This document shows positions 7,710-15,695 of a stretch of DNA of 61,002 nucleotides, in pieces (the stretch's first letter is position 1; the number at the start of each line of letters is the position of its first letter). The DNA lies in the NCBI GenBank assembly GCA_019112875.1, contig DXIO01000124.1, forward strand, positions 1-61,002, given 5' to 3'. The notes beneath the pieces were generated by a model that was not told the DNA's origin, did no database searches, and saw only the letters and a program-made list of their open reading frames with translations. This DNA is from Candidatus Aquabacterium excrementipullorum. Lineage in GTDB: Bacteria > Pseudomonadota > Gammaproteobacteria > Burkholderiales > Burkholderiaceae_C. Position numbers and translations under genes: made by a program.

Positions 7710-9719
7710 TCAGGCCACTTTGACGGCAGGATCAGGGCGATGCCCCACGGGCGGTGCGGCCTGCCCTGCTGCGCTGGAGGCCGCACGCCGACGCAGGCGA
7801 TAACGGCGGTCTGAGGCCGCCAGGAAGCCGCCCAGCCCGATCACCACGGCACCGCCCCACACCCAGGCCATGAAAGGCTTGTGCTGCACGCGTACCAACC
7901 AGGCGCCATCGGGCGTGGCCTCGCCGAGCGAAACGTAGAGATCCCGCGTCAGGCCTCGGTCGATGGCCGCTTCCGTCATCGGCATGCGCTGCACGGTGTA
8001 GATGCGCTTCTCGGGATGCAGGGCCGGCAATTGCGTCGAGCCCTGCTGGACCTCGAAGGTGCCGCGGGCGCCCACGTAGTTGGGGCCACGCACTTCGTCC
8101 AGCGCGGTGAAGCTGAGCCGGTACGGGCCAGCCTGCGCGCTATCACCCACGCGCAAGTGGACGTCCTCTGCCGTGCCCAGGCCACGCGACAGCGTCACGC
8201 CGACCACGAAGATGCCCACGCCCAGGTGCGCCACCAGCATGCCCCAGTAGCCCAACTCCGGGCTGCGCAGACGCCGCAGCCACGAGGTGCCGGCGGGCAG
8301 CAGCTGCAGGCGATCCCAGAGTTGCAAGCCAGTGCTCAGCACGATCCAGGCCGCGAGCACCAGGCCCAGCAGCACCAGGGGCGAGGCCTTGATGATCAAG
8401 GCGATCAGGCCACCCAGCACCAGGCTCACCACAGCCACCGTGCGCAGACGGCGCAGCACCTTGCCGACCACGCCTTGCTTCCAACCCACGAAGGGACCGA
8501 CCGGAATCAGCAGCAGCAAAGGCAACATTAAGGGCATGAACACCGAATCGAAATACGGAGGCCCAACAGAGATCTTGCCAAGGTTAAGCGCATCGAGCAC
8601 GAGGGGGTACAGCGTGCCCAGCAGCACCGTGGCCGCTGCCACCAGCAGCAGCACGTTGTTGACCAGCAGCAGCGATTCGCGCGAGAACAGCGCGAATCGA
8701 CCGCCCGGCCCCACAGAGGGCGCGCGCCAGGCGTACAGCGACAACGATCCGCCGATCACCACGGCCAGGAACACCAGGATGTACAGGCCACGGCGCGGAT
8801 CGGCCGCGAAGGCATGCACCGAGGTCAGCACGCCCGAGCGGACCAGGAAAGTGCCCAGCAAGGACAGCGAGAAGGCCAGGATGGCGAGCAGCACCGTCCA
8901 GTTCTTGAAGCTGCCGCGCTTTTCCGTCACGGCCAGCGAGTGGATCAGCGCGGTGCCGACCAGCCAGGGCATGAAGGAGGCGTTCTCCACCGGATCCCAG
9001 AACCACCAGCCGCCCCAGCCCAGCTCGTAATAGGCCCAGAAGCTGCCCATGAAGATGCCCAGGGTCAGGAAGGCCCAAGCCACCAGCGTCCACGGACGTG
9101 ACCAGCGCGCCCAGGCCGCGTCCAGCCGCCCCGCCAGCAGCGCCGCCACGGCAAAGGCGAAGGCCACGCCGAAACCCACATAGCCCATGTACAGCAGCGG
9201 CGGGTGCACGATCATGCCCAGGTCCTGCAGCAGCGGGTTCAGATCCCGCCCATCGGCCGCGGCAGGCAGTTGACGATCAAACGGGTTCGAGGTGAGCAGC
9301 ATGAAGCTCAGGAAGCCGATGCTGACCAGGCCCAGCACGCCCAGCACGCGCGAAACCGTTTCTTCGGGCAGTTGACGGCTGAAGAGCGACACGGCGAAGG
9401 TCCAGCCTGTCAGGATCAGGACCCACAGCAGCAGCGAGCCCTCGTGCCCACCCCAGGTCGCCGCGACGCGGTAGTACACCGGCAAGGTGGTGTTGGAATT
9501 GCTGGCCACATAGGCCACCGAGAAGTCGTTGCCCACGAAGGCCTGAACCAGGCAGCCGAAGGCCAAGGCGACGAAGACGAACTGCCCCGCCGCCGCCGGA
9601 CGGGCCACGCCCATCCAGCGCGCATCACCGCGCCAGGCGCCCAGCAAGGGCAGCACCGACTGCACCACGGCCAGGCCCAGGGCCAGCATCAGGGCGAAAT
9701 TGCCCAGTTCAGGCGTCAT
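7710..9719 (-). CDS. ccmF: Haem lyase subunit CcmF
   Basis: A 669-residue polytopic membrane protein with the family's Trp-rich loop, WGGWWFWDPVEN, about residues 235-247, and many hydrophobic helices before and after. CcmF takes haem from holo-CcmE and attaches it to apocytochrome c, together with CcmH and CcmI. Length and motif order agree with the usual 640-670 residues. The start overlaps the ccmE stop by 4 bases (ATGA). The C-terminus carries a short Ala/Pro-rich basic tail that is not part of the conserved core. Confidence 0.95.
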   Translation of the reverse strand: MTPELGNFALMLALGLAVVQSVLPLLGAWRGDARWMGVARPAAAGQFVFVALAFGCLVQAFVGNDFSVAYVASNSNTTLPVYYRVAATWGGHEGSLLLWVLILTGWTFAVSLFSRQLPEETVSRVLGVLGLVSIGFLSFMLLTSNPFDRQLPAAADGRDLNPLLQDLGMIVHPPLLYMGYVGFGVAFAFAVAALLAGRLDAAWARWSRPWTLVAWAFLTLGIFMGSFWAYYELGWGGWWFWDPVENASFMPWLVGTALIHSLAVTEKRGSFKNWTVLLAILAFSLSLLGTFLVRSGVLTSVHAFAADPRRGLYILVFLAVVIGGSLSLYAWRAPSVGPGGRFALFSRESLLLVNNVLLLVAAATVLLGTLYPLVLDALNLGKISVGPPYFDSVFMPLMLPLLLLIPVGPFVGWKQGVVGKVLRRLRTVAVVSLVLGGLIALIIKASPLVLLGLVLAAWIVLSTGLQLWDRLQLLPAGTSWLRRLRSPELGYWGMLVAHLGVGIFVVGVTLSRGLGTAEDVHLRVGDSAQAGPYRLSFTALDEVRGPNYVGARGTFEVQQGSTQLPALHPEKRIYTVQRMPMTEAAIDRGLTRDLYVSLGEATPDGAWLVRVQHKPFMAWVWGGAVVIGLGGFLAASDRRYRLRRRAASSAAGQAAPPVGHRPDPAVKVA

Positions 9720-10183
9720 GGCAGGGTCTCCTTGGCGAGGGGGGCACCTTGCTTGCGGCCCTGCTCCAGTGCATGGGCCGCTTCAGGCGGCATGTAGTTC
9801 TCGTCGTGCTTGGCCAACACTTCTTCGGCCAGGAACACGGCGGCCTCTGCGCCGCTGCCCAAACGGCCCTGCGCCACCACGCCCTTGCCCTCCTTGAACA
9901 GGTCGGGGAGGATGCCCTTGTAGCGCACGTTCACGCGTTTGGCCATGTCGGTGACGATGAAGCTGACGGTCAGCCCATCGGCCTGGCGCCGCAAGCTGCC
10001 GCGCTCGACCATGCCCCCGATGCGAAAGCTCCGGTCGCGGGGCGCCTCGCCCGACAGGATCTGCGTGGGCGTGAAGAAGAAGACCAGGTTCTTCTGGAAG
10101 GCCGACAGCACGAGCGCGGCACCCGCGCTCAGCACCACCAGGCCCAGCAGCACGAACAGCAGCCGCTTGTGACGCGCCTTCAT
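9716..10183 (-). CDS. ccmE: Haem chaperone CcmE
   Basis: A 155-residue protein: basic MKARHKR start, membrane anchor 8-28, then a beta-barrel periplasmic domain (FFFTPTQI, FRIGGMVERGS, VSFIVTD). The haem-binding His126 lies in KHDENYMPP, the CcmE signature. It receives haem from CcmABCD and carries it to CcmF. The frame is open upstream, but that sequence is the shadow of ccmD; the ATG at 10183 overlaps the ccmD stop by 4 bases. Confidence 0.94.
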   Translation of the reverse strand: MKARHKRLLFVLLGLVVLSAGAALVLSAFQKNLVFFFTPTQILSGEAPRDRSFRIGGMVERGSLRRQADGLTVSFIVTDMAKRVNVRYKGILPDLFKEGKGVVAQGRLGSGAEAAVFLAEEVLAKHDENYMPPEAAHALEQGRKQGAPLAKETLP

Positions 10184-10404
10184 TCGTGCCCCCCGGCGGC
10201 GCGTGCCGCCACCCGGGCGCGGGCAGCGCTGTCCAGCGCCTTCACCTGGCGGGCCTGCGCCACCGCGGCCAGTGCCGACCGGCGGGCGCTTGTCAGCCCA
10301 GCCACCTCGGCCAAGATCAGTGCGAACACCACGCCCACCGAGCCCCACACGTACAGGCCGTAACCGCCCATGGCCCAGAAGGCCTGCCAGCTGTCCCAGA
10401 TCAT
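10180..10404 (-). CDS. ccmD: Haem export protein CcmD
   Basis: A 74-residue single-span protein. The start MIWDSWQAFWAMGGYGLYVWGS is typical of CcmD, followed by a membrane helix and a positively charged cytoplasmic tail with ARQVKALDSAARAR. CcmD helps release holo-CcmE from the CcmABC complex. The gene overlaps ccmC at its start and ccmE at its end by 4 bases each. It is short and divergent in sequence as usual, but its position and N-terminal aromatic pattern make the call safe. Confidence 0.88.
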   Translation of the reverse strand: MIWDSWQAFWAMGGYGLYVWGSVGVVFALILAEVAGLTSARRSALAAVAQARQVKALDSAARARVAARAAGGHE

Positions 10405-11207
10405 GCTTTCACCTCCGGCAGCCGGGCCACCCAGTCGGCATGGCGCTCACGGGCCAGCACGATGACCCGCAGCCTGGCCAGCACGGCCGCGATCGCGTAG
10501 GACCACAGCCCCAGCGTGGTCACGAGCATGCCGGCCAGCATCACCGAAGCCATGCTGGAGCCCTTCAGGTTGATGCTCGACCCCTGGTGCAAGGTGTTCC
10601 ACCACTGCACGGAGAAATAGATGATGGGCACGTTGACCGCGCCAACCAGGGCCAGCAGTGCACCGGCCTTGTCGCCCTTGCGCGGATCGTCGATCGCAGC
10701 CTGCAGGGCGATGAAGCCGATGTACAGGAACAGCAGGATCACCACGGAGGTCAGGCGTGCATCCCACACCCACCAGGTGCCCCAGGTCGGGCGCCCCCAC
10801 AGGGCACCTGTCCACAGCGTGAGCACGGAGAACAGCGCACCCGTGGGTGCCAGCGCGCGCGCCATCATGAACGACAGCCGCGTGCCCAGCACCAGGCCCA
10901 CGGCCGACCAGAAGGCCATGGCCACGTAGATCAGCATGGCCAGCCAGGCTGCGGGCACGTGCAGGTAGATGATCCGGTAGGCATCGCCTTGCTGATGGTC
11001 CGTCGGGGCCACGAAGAAGCCGATGTACAGGCCGATACCCGTCAGCAGCACGGCCAGCGCGGCGAACACCGGCCACAGGCGGCCCGCCAGCGGATAGACA
11101 TGCTGCGGCGATGCGTAGCGCCACCACCAATGGCCGGCGCCCGCAGAGGCGGCACCGCCCGGGCCGGAGGCCGAGGCGATGTCAGGGAAGGTGGCGAGAT
11201 CTTTCAT
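10401..11207 (-). CDS. ccmC: Haem handling protein CcmC
   Basis: A polytopic membrane protein of 268 residues from the ATG at 11207; a TTG start at 11231 would add 8 residues but is less likely. It has the Trp-rich signature WGTWWVWDARLTS near the middle, flanked by conserved histidines in YLHVPAAW and QWWNTLHQGSS. CcmC presents haem to CcmE. Six hydrophobic segments are visible. The N-terminus carries an unusual Gly/Ala-rich stretch before the first helix. The gene begins 24 bases after ccmB and overlaps ccmD by 4. Confidence 0.92.
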   Translation of the reverse strand: MKDLATFPDIASASGPGGAASAGAGHWWWRYASPQHVYPLAGRLWPVFAALAVLLTGIGLYIGFFVAPTDHQQGDAYRIIYLHVPAAWLAMLIYVAMAFWSAVGLVLGTRLSFMMARALAPTGALFSVLTLWTGALWGRPTWGTWWVWDARLTSVVILLFLYIGFIALQAAIDDPRKGDKAGALLALVGAVNVPIIYFSVQWWNTLHQGSSINLKGSSMASVMLAGMLVTTLGLWSYAIAAVLARLRVIVLARERHADWVARLPEVKA

Positions 11208-11231
11208 GGGTGGGGACACCGTGAAGGGCAA

Positions 11232-11900
11232 TCAATCGAGCGAGATGCGCAGCGCCGCGGCGGTGGCCCAGGGCGCCAGGGCCAACGAGCCGGCCAGCAG
11301 GCCGCCGAGCAACAGCAGGTGGGCCTGGGCCCCCAGGCCACTGGCCTGCGCGCCCACGGCGCCCGCGCCGAAGATCAGCACCGGGATGGTCAGCGGCAGG
11401 ATCAGCAAGGACAGCAGCACGCCGCCACCGCGTGTGCCCAGCGTCAAGGCGGCGCCCACGGCGCCCACCAGGCTGAGCACGGGCGTGCCCAGCAGCAGGC
11501 TCAGGGCCAGCACACCGATGGCGTCGGGCGGCAGATCGAACTGCAGGGCCAGCAAGGGCGACAGCAGCACCAGGGGCACACCGGACACCAGCCAGTGGGC
11601 CAGCACCTTGCCGGCCACGATCACGGACAGGAGCTCGGACGACAGGGCCAGCTGCTCCAATGTGCCGTCCAGCAGATCGGGCGAGAACAGGCGTCCCAGG
11701 GCCAGCGTGGACGCCAGCAGCGCGGCCACCCACAGCACGCCGGGCGCCATCGCGCGCAGCGAATTCTTCTCCGGCCCCACGCCCAGCGGGAACAGTGTGC
11801 TCACCATCACGAAGAAAACGAGCGAGGCCAGCACATCGGAGCGGCGCCGCACGGAGAGCAGCAGATCGCGTCGCACGGTCGCCAGGAACACGGTCAGCAT
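11232..11900 (-). CDS. ccmB: Haem ABC transporter permease CcmB
   Basis: A 222-residue membrane protein beginning MLTVFLATVRRDLLLSVRRRSD, with about six hydrophobic helices and the conserved LFPLGVGPE segment after the first. With CcmA it forms the ABC transporter that drives release of haem-loaded CcmE. The start ATG at 11900 overlaps the end of ccmA by 7 bases; the frame remains open upstream, but that part is the shadow of ccmA. Length matches the family norm of about 220. Confidence 0.93.
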   Translation of the reverse strand: MLTVFLATVRRDLLLSVRRRSDVLASLVFFVMVSTLFPLGVGPEKNSLRAMAPGVLWVAALLASTLALGRLFSPDLLDGTLEQLALSSELLSVIVAGKVLAHWLVSGVPLVLLSPLLALQFDLPPDAIGVLALSLLLGTPVLSLVGAVGAALTLGTRGGGVLLSLLILPLTIPVLIFGAGAVGAQASGLGAQAHLLLLGGLLAGSLALAPWATAAALRISLD

Positions 11901-12535
11901 GCCGGCGCTCCCGCCGACAGGTCGAGCCGGCGCAGTGCGCCGGTGGGCACGGTGATGGGTTGGTGCGTGGTGTAGACGATCAAACCGCCCTGCCCCAGGT
12001 GCTCGCCCAGCAGGTGTGTCAGCGTCTGCACGGCAGCTTGGTCCAACGCCGTGAAGGCTTCGTCGAGCACCAGCAGGCGCGGCCGCTGCGGCAGGCACAG
12101 CCGTGCAAGCGCCACGCGTTTGCGTTGCCCTTGCGACAGCACCCTGGCGGGCAGATGCGCCACGCCCGACAGGCCCAGGTGTGCCAGCGCCTCGCGCGCC
12201 TGCGCCGCCGTGCAGGGATGGCCGGCGATCAGCGCGCCGTAGTACACGTTCTCCCAGGCCAGCAGGTCGTCTTTCACACCGGCCGCGTGGCCCAGCAGCA
12301 TCAGTTCGTGGCGGTAATCCTCGCGCAAGCGACGGATGTCCTCGCCATTCCAGAAGATGCGGCCATGGGCCGGCTCGGACAGGCCGCACAGCAGCCGCAG
12401 CAGCGTGGACTTGCCCGCGCCATTGGGGCCTTGCACCCACAGCGCTTCGCCAGCGCCCAGCTCGAAGTCCAGCCCGGCGAAGAGCACTCGCTCGCCGCGC
12501 GCGCCAGCCAGGCTGGAGACCGTGAGGCTGCTCAT
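11894..12535 (-). CDS. ccmA: Haem ABC transporter ATPase CcmA
   Basis: A 213-residue ABC ATPase: Walker A GPNGAGKST (36-44), a signature-like LSQGQRKRVALARL and Walker B LLVLDEAFTALD. The signature has SQGQ in place of SGGQ, which is common in CcmA. ATP hydrolysis with CcmB powers release of haem-loaded CcmE. The ATG at 12535 overlaps the sulfatase stop by 4 bases (ATGA), an unexpected coupling to a gene unrelated to cytochrome c. Upstream in-frame sequence belongs to the sulfatase in another frame. Confidence 0.94.
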   Translation of the reverse strand: MSSLTVSSLAGARGERVLFAGLDFELGAGEALWVQGPNGAGKSTLLRLLCGLSEPAHGRIFWNGEDIRRLREDYRHELMLLGHAAGVKDDLLAWENVYYGALIAGHPCTAAQAREALAHLGLSGVAHLPARVLSQGQRKRVALARLCLPQRPRLLVLDEAFTALDQAAVQTLTHLLGEHLGQGGLIVYTTHQPITVPTGALRRLDLSAGAPAC

Positions 12536-13989
12536 CTGCGCGCGTTGCCCGTGGGGCTGCCATAACGGTCGGCCTGCTTGTCGGCTTCGACGCCATAGGT
12601 GCGCACGTCGTCGGTGATGGGCAGCATGCCCGCGTTCCACGCGTCCCACTGCTGCTTCAGCCGTGCGAGCACGTCGGGGTGCTTCTGTGCCAGGTTGGCC
12701 CGCTCGCGCGTGTCCTTGACCACGTCGAAGAGGAATTCGTTGCCGTTGATGCGCAAGTACTTCCAATCTCCTGAGCGGACAGCACGTTGCTCCAAAGCCT
12801 TGTAGCGCCAGTACAGCGTGCGCTCGCGCAAAGGCGCACCGGCATCCAGCAAGGTCGGCAGCACGCTTTCGCCATCAGGCGCGTAGGCCGGATCAGCCTG
12901 GCCGCCGGCGGCCGCGAGCAGCGTCGGCAGCCAATCCATGGAGATCGTCACCTGCTGGCTGACACGCCCCGCGCGGATGTGGGCAGGCCAGCGCACGATC
13001 AAGGGCACACGCACGCCGCCTTCAAGCAGCTCGGTCTTCTGGCCGCTGAACGGCCAGGTGCGCGAGAAGCGTTCACCGCCGTTGTCGCTGGTGAAGACGA
13101 CGATGGTGTTGTCGTCCAGGCCCTTGTCTTTCAAGGCCTTGAGCACGCGCCCGATGGCACTGTCCATGGCACCGACCATGCGGCCGTACGTCTGCAGCGA
13201 ACCGCCGTCGTAATGGAAGATGCTATTGATCTCCTTGGCGACGGCCTCGTCCTGCGGGCCCTCCCAGGGCCAGTGCGGCGCGGTGAAGTGCAGCGACAGG
13301 AAGAAGGGCTGCGCGGCGCTCTGCTGGCCGATGTAGTCCACGGCGCGGTCACCCAGCAACTCGGTGTAGTAGCCGATCTTGTGCACGGGCACTTCGCCCT
13401 CGTACAGGTCTTCCGGCACGTTCTCGCCCACGCCTGGCTTGTGCGTGAAGTAGTCGATCGCGCCGCCATAGTTGCCGAAGAACTGATCGTAGCCGCTCTT
13501 GAGCGGGCCGAAGGTCGGCAGGCCGCCCAGGTGCCACTTGCCCAGCAACGCCGTGCGATAGCTCACCTTCTTGAGCAGCGACGGCAGGGTCGGATGCTCG
13601 GGCGGCAGGCCGATGGCGCCGATGCCACCCGCGCCCGCCAGAGGCTCTTCCAGGCCACCGCGCAAACGATATTGGTAACGGCCCGTGATCAGGCCGAAAC
13701 GTGTGGCCGAGCACACGGCCGAGTTGGCATAGGCCTGCGTGAAGCGGATGCCCTGCTTGGCCAGCCGGTCAAGCTGCGGCGTCTGGAAATCGGTCTGCCC
13801 GTAGACACCCAGGTCGCCCCAGCCCAGGTCATCGGCCAGGATGAAGACGATGTTGGGTTGGCGCCCGGCACCCTTGCGGACAGTGGGTTGTGCGAATGCG
13901 GAGGCGCCACCCAGCACGCCGCTGGATGACAGGGACAAGGCGGACAGGCCACCAAGCAGGCGGCGACGACGGGCGTCAGGGGCGGTCAT
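12532..13989 (-). CDS. Exported sulfatase with CSATR active site
   Basis: A 485-residue type I sulfatase. A signal with RRRRLLGG (Tat-like) and a hydrophobic core ends near AFA-QP. The metal site opens in PNIVFILADDLGWGDLG (D53, D54). The catalytic position is C93 in AVCSATR, where formylglycine would form; the usual core is CxPxR, and here Ala replaces Pro. GKWHLGG, HFTAPHWPW and FTSDNGG supply other conserved metal and substrate residues, and the C-terminal domain with YWRYKALEQRAVRSGDWKY is typical of arylsulfatases. It hydrolyses a sulfate ester, substrate unknown. It follows the arylsulfotransferase-like gene by 48 bases and its stop overlaps the ccmA start. Modification by an FGE or anSME enzyme encoded elsewhere would be needed. 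Confidence 0.9.
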   Translation of the reverse strand: MTAPDARRRRLLGGLSALSLSSSGVLGGASAFAQPTVRKGAGRQPNIVFILADDLGWGDLGVYGQTDFQTPQLDRLAKQGIRFTQAYANSAVCSATRFGLITGRYQYRLRGGLEEPLAGAGGIGAIGLPPEHPTLPSLLKKVSYRTALLGKWHLGGLPTFGPLKSGYDQFFGNYGGAIDYFTHKPGVGENVPEDLYEGEVPVHKIGYYTELLGDRAVDYIGQQSAAQPFFLSLHFTAPHWPWEGPQDEAVAKEINSIFHYDGGSLQTYGRMVGAMDSAIGRVLKALKDKGLDDNTIVVFTSDNGGERFSRTWPFSGQKTELLEGGVRVPLIVRWPAHIRAGRVSQQVTISMDWLPTLLAAAGGQADPAYAPDGESVLPTLLDAGAPLRERTLYWRYKALEQRAVRSGDWKYLRINGNEFLFDVVKDTRERANLAQKHPDVLARLKQQWDAWNAGMLPITDDVRTYGVEADKQADRYGSPTGNARR

Positions 13990-14037
13990 GGAATGCGGGG
14001 ATACTGCTTTGAATCGGGATGCCGTCTCGCGCCTGAC

Positions 14038-15498
14038 TCAGGGCTGGGGCGAGATGCGGAAGGTGGTGATGTCTGGCGCCTGCACGGCCTTCTCGGAACG
14101 GGCAGCCCCTGCGGGCACCCAGTCATAGGGCACGGGCTGCGCGCGGTAGAGCGTGTTGCTGAGCACCGGCTGGCCATCGCCACCATTGCGCGATTCGCTG
14201 AAATACGGGCTCACGTACTCCCACACGATCTCGCCCTTGGGCGTGACCTGGAACACACGGCCGTTCATGCCTTCGTCGATCAGCGTGTTGCCATTGGGCA
14301 GACGGCGCGCGCTGCTGATGAAGGAGCTGTAGAAGCTCCAGGCCACGCGGCCCGAATCTGCGCCCGTGTACTGCCAGACGATCTCCTTCTTGACGGGATC
14401 GATCTCCAGCACGCGCGAGCGGGCCTGCGTGCCCGTACCCGCGCGCGGGTAGCCTGCCTCGCCCTGGTTGTCGAACACCAGCAGGTTGCCGGCACCCGGC
14501 AGGCCGGCGGGGATGATGTGCGCATCGTGCTGGCCGATGATCTGGTCGACCGGGCGCGGCACCTTGCTGCCGTTCGGCGCGGGGAAATCAGGCCCCAGAC
14601 GCCACACGATGGCGCCCGTCTTGCGATCGATGATGCCGATGATGTTGGCATTGCGCGAATCGAACAGCAGGTTGTCCGGATGGAAGCGCTGATCGCCGGC
14701 GTCGAACCACTTGTTGGGGCCGACCACGGACAAGTTGTTGAAGTGCAGGTAATCGAACGGCACGCTCTTGTCACCGCGCGTGAGCGTCTCTTTCAGCAGC
14801 TTGAGCGATTCGGGGCTGAAGCCCAGTTCCGACAGGTGATCGCCCGCAGCCCATTGCCACACCACCTGGCCGGACGGCGAGACTTCGTAGATGGCATCGT
14901 CCAGCACCTTGTCGGCCTTGAAGCCAGGCAGCGGACGCACCACGTTCACCAGGATCACGGTGTTGCCATTGGGCAGGCGACGCCAATCGTGGTGCTGGCG
15001 GGCACCGCCGGCATTGGCAGCGGTTTCAGTGGACACACCGGTGCCACCGTAGGCATCCTGCACGCCGACGCCCTTCCACTCCCACACCACCTTGCCATTC
15101 CAGTCCAGTTCGCCCACGGACTGGTTGCGCAGGCCGTTGCCACCGGTCGGATTGCCGCCCTGGTTGGCCAGCTGAACCAGCACGTGGCCGCGTTGCCCCT
15201 TGTTGAGCGCCGGATCGATCAGCACCGATGGAAAGCCCTCGTAAGGCCAGACCTTCACGTCGTTGCCGTTCATGTCGATCAGGTGGGTCTTCTTGTCCTG
15301 CGCGGAGAACAGCACGTAGCCGTTCCAGGCCTTGGCCGGGTCATAGCGCGTCACCCCGGTGGGGTACACGCTGGGAAAAGCCTGGACCACGCCTGCCAGC
15401 CCCAACCCCAGGCCCATCGCCGCGCAGGCCAGCGCCCAGCGACGTGCCGTGGCGCGTTGGCCGCGGCGTGAGGACGAAGGCAGATCGGTGCGGGGCAT
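14038..15498 (-). CDS. Arylsulfotransferase (ASST)-like exported protein
   Basis: A 486-residue protein with a signal peptide (RRWALACAAMGLGLGLAGVVQA-F) and repeated beta-propeller blades marked by G-VVW-W (GKVVWEW, GQVVWQW, GAIVWRL, KEIVWQY, GEIVWEY) and LPNGNT. This matches arylsulfotransferase/ASST-like proteins, which in the characterised enterobacterial enzyme move sulfate between phenols through a transient sulfo-histidine. Candidate histidines lie in ARQHHDWRR, YLHFNN and GQHDAHII. The mature part has no cysteine, unlike the enterobacterial enzyme, which needs a disulfide. The ATG at 15498 is preferred over upstream starts because it begins the signal peptide and follows a GGAG site. 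It heads the run that continues into the sulfatase and ccm genes. Confidence 0.85.
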   Translation of the reverse strand: MPRTDLPSSSRRGQRATARRWALACAAMGLGLGLAGVVQAFPSVYPTGVTRYDPAKAWNGYVLFSAQDKKTHLIDMNGNDVKVWPYEGFPSVLIDPALNKGQRGHVLVQLANQGGNPTGGNGLRNQSVGELDWNGKVVWEWKGVGVQDAYGGTGVSTETAANAGGARQHHDWRRLPNGNTVILVNVVRPLPGFKADKVLDDAIYEVSPSGQVVWQWAAGDHLSELGFSPESLKLLKETLTRGDKSVPFDYLHFNNLSVVGPNKWFDAGDQRFHPDNLLFDSRNANIIGIIDRKTGAIVWRLGPDFPAPNGSKVPRPVDQIIGQHDAHIIPAGLPGAGNLLVFDNQGEAGYPRAGTGTQARSRVLEIDPVKKEIVWQYTGADSGRVAWSFYSSFISSARRLPNGNTLIDEGMNGRVFQVTPKGEIVWEYVSPYFSESRNGGDGQPVLSNTLYRAQPVPYDWVPAGAARSEKAVQAPDITTFRISPQP

Positions 15499-15561
15499 GA
15501 AGCGGTCTCCGGTAAAGCTTGAAGGAATGGGACGCCATGCCTTGGGCACGACAGGCCTCGC

Positions 15562-15590
15562 ACTCTATCCAGCGCCCCCGGACCGGCCAA
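15562..15590 (-). promoter_or_regulatory. Candidate sigma-70 promoter for the ASST-sulfatase-ccm run
   Basis: Read on the minus strand: TTGGCC, 17 bases, TAGAGT. It lies about 57 bases upstream of the ASST-like start, in the 197-base gap after the adaptor gene. The match is moderate, so this is a candidate only. Confidence 0.3.
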
Positions 15591-15695
15591 CGAACGAATT
15601 CGCACATGCATATGAGCGACACATGCGTGTCTGGCAGGCGCACATCCGGTCTGCGCATGAAGGAAGCGACCCGCCCGAGTCGCCTCTCATGCCAT

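Noticed and set aside
10203..11975. Long plus-strand open frame opposite ccmC and ccmB
   Set aside because: Crosses several well-defined ccm genes on the other strand; no motif of its own.
11901..12596. In-frame N-terminal extension of ccmB
   Set aside because: It would fuse a sequence unlike any known domain to CcmB and lies fully over ccmA, which has intact ATPase motifs in its own frame.
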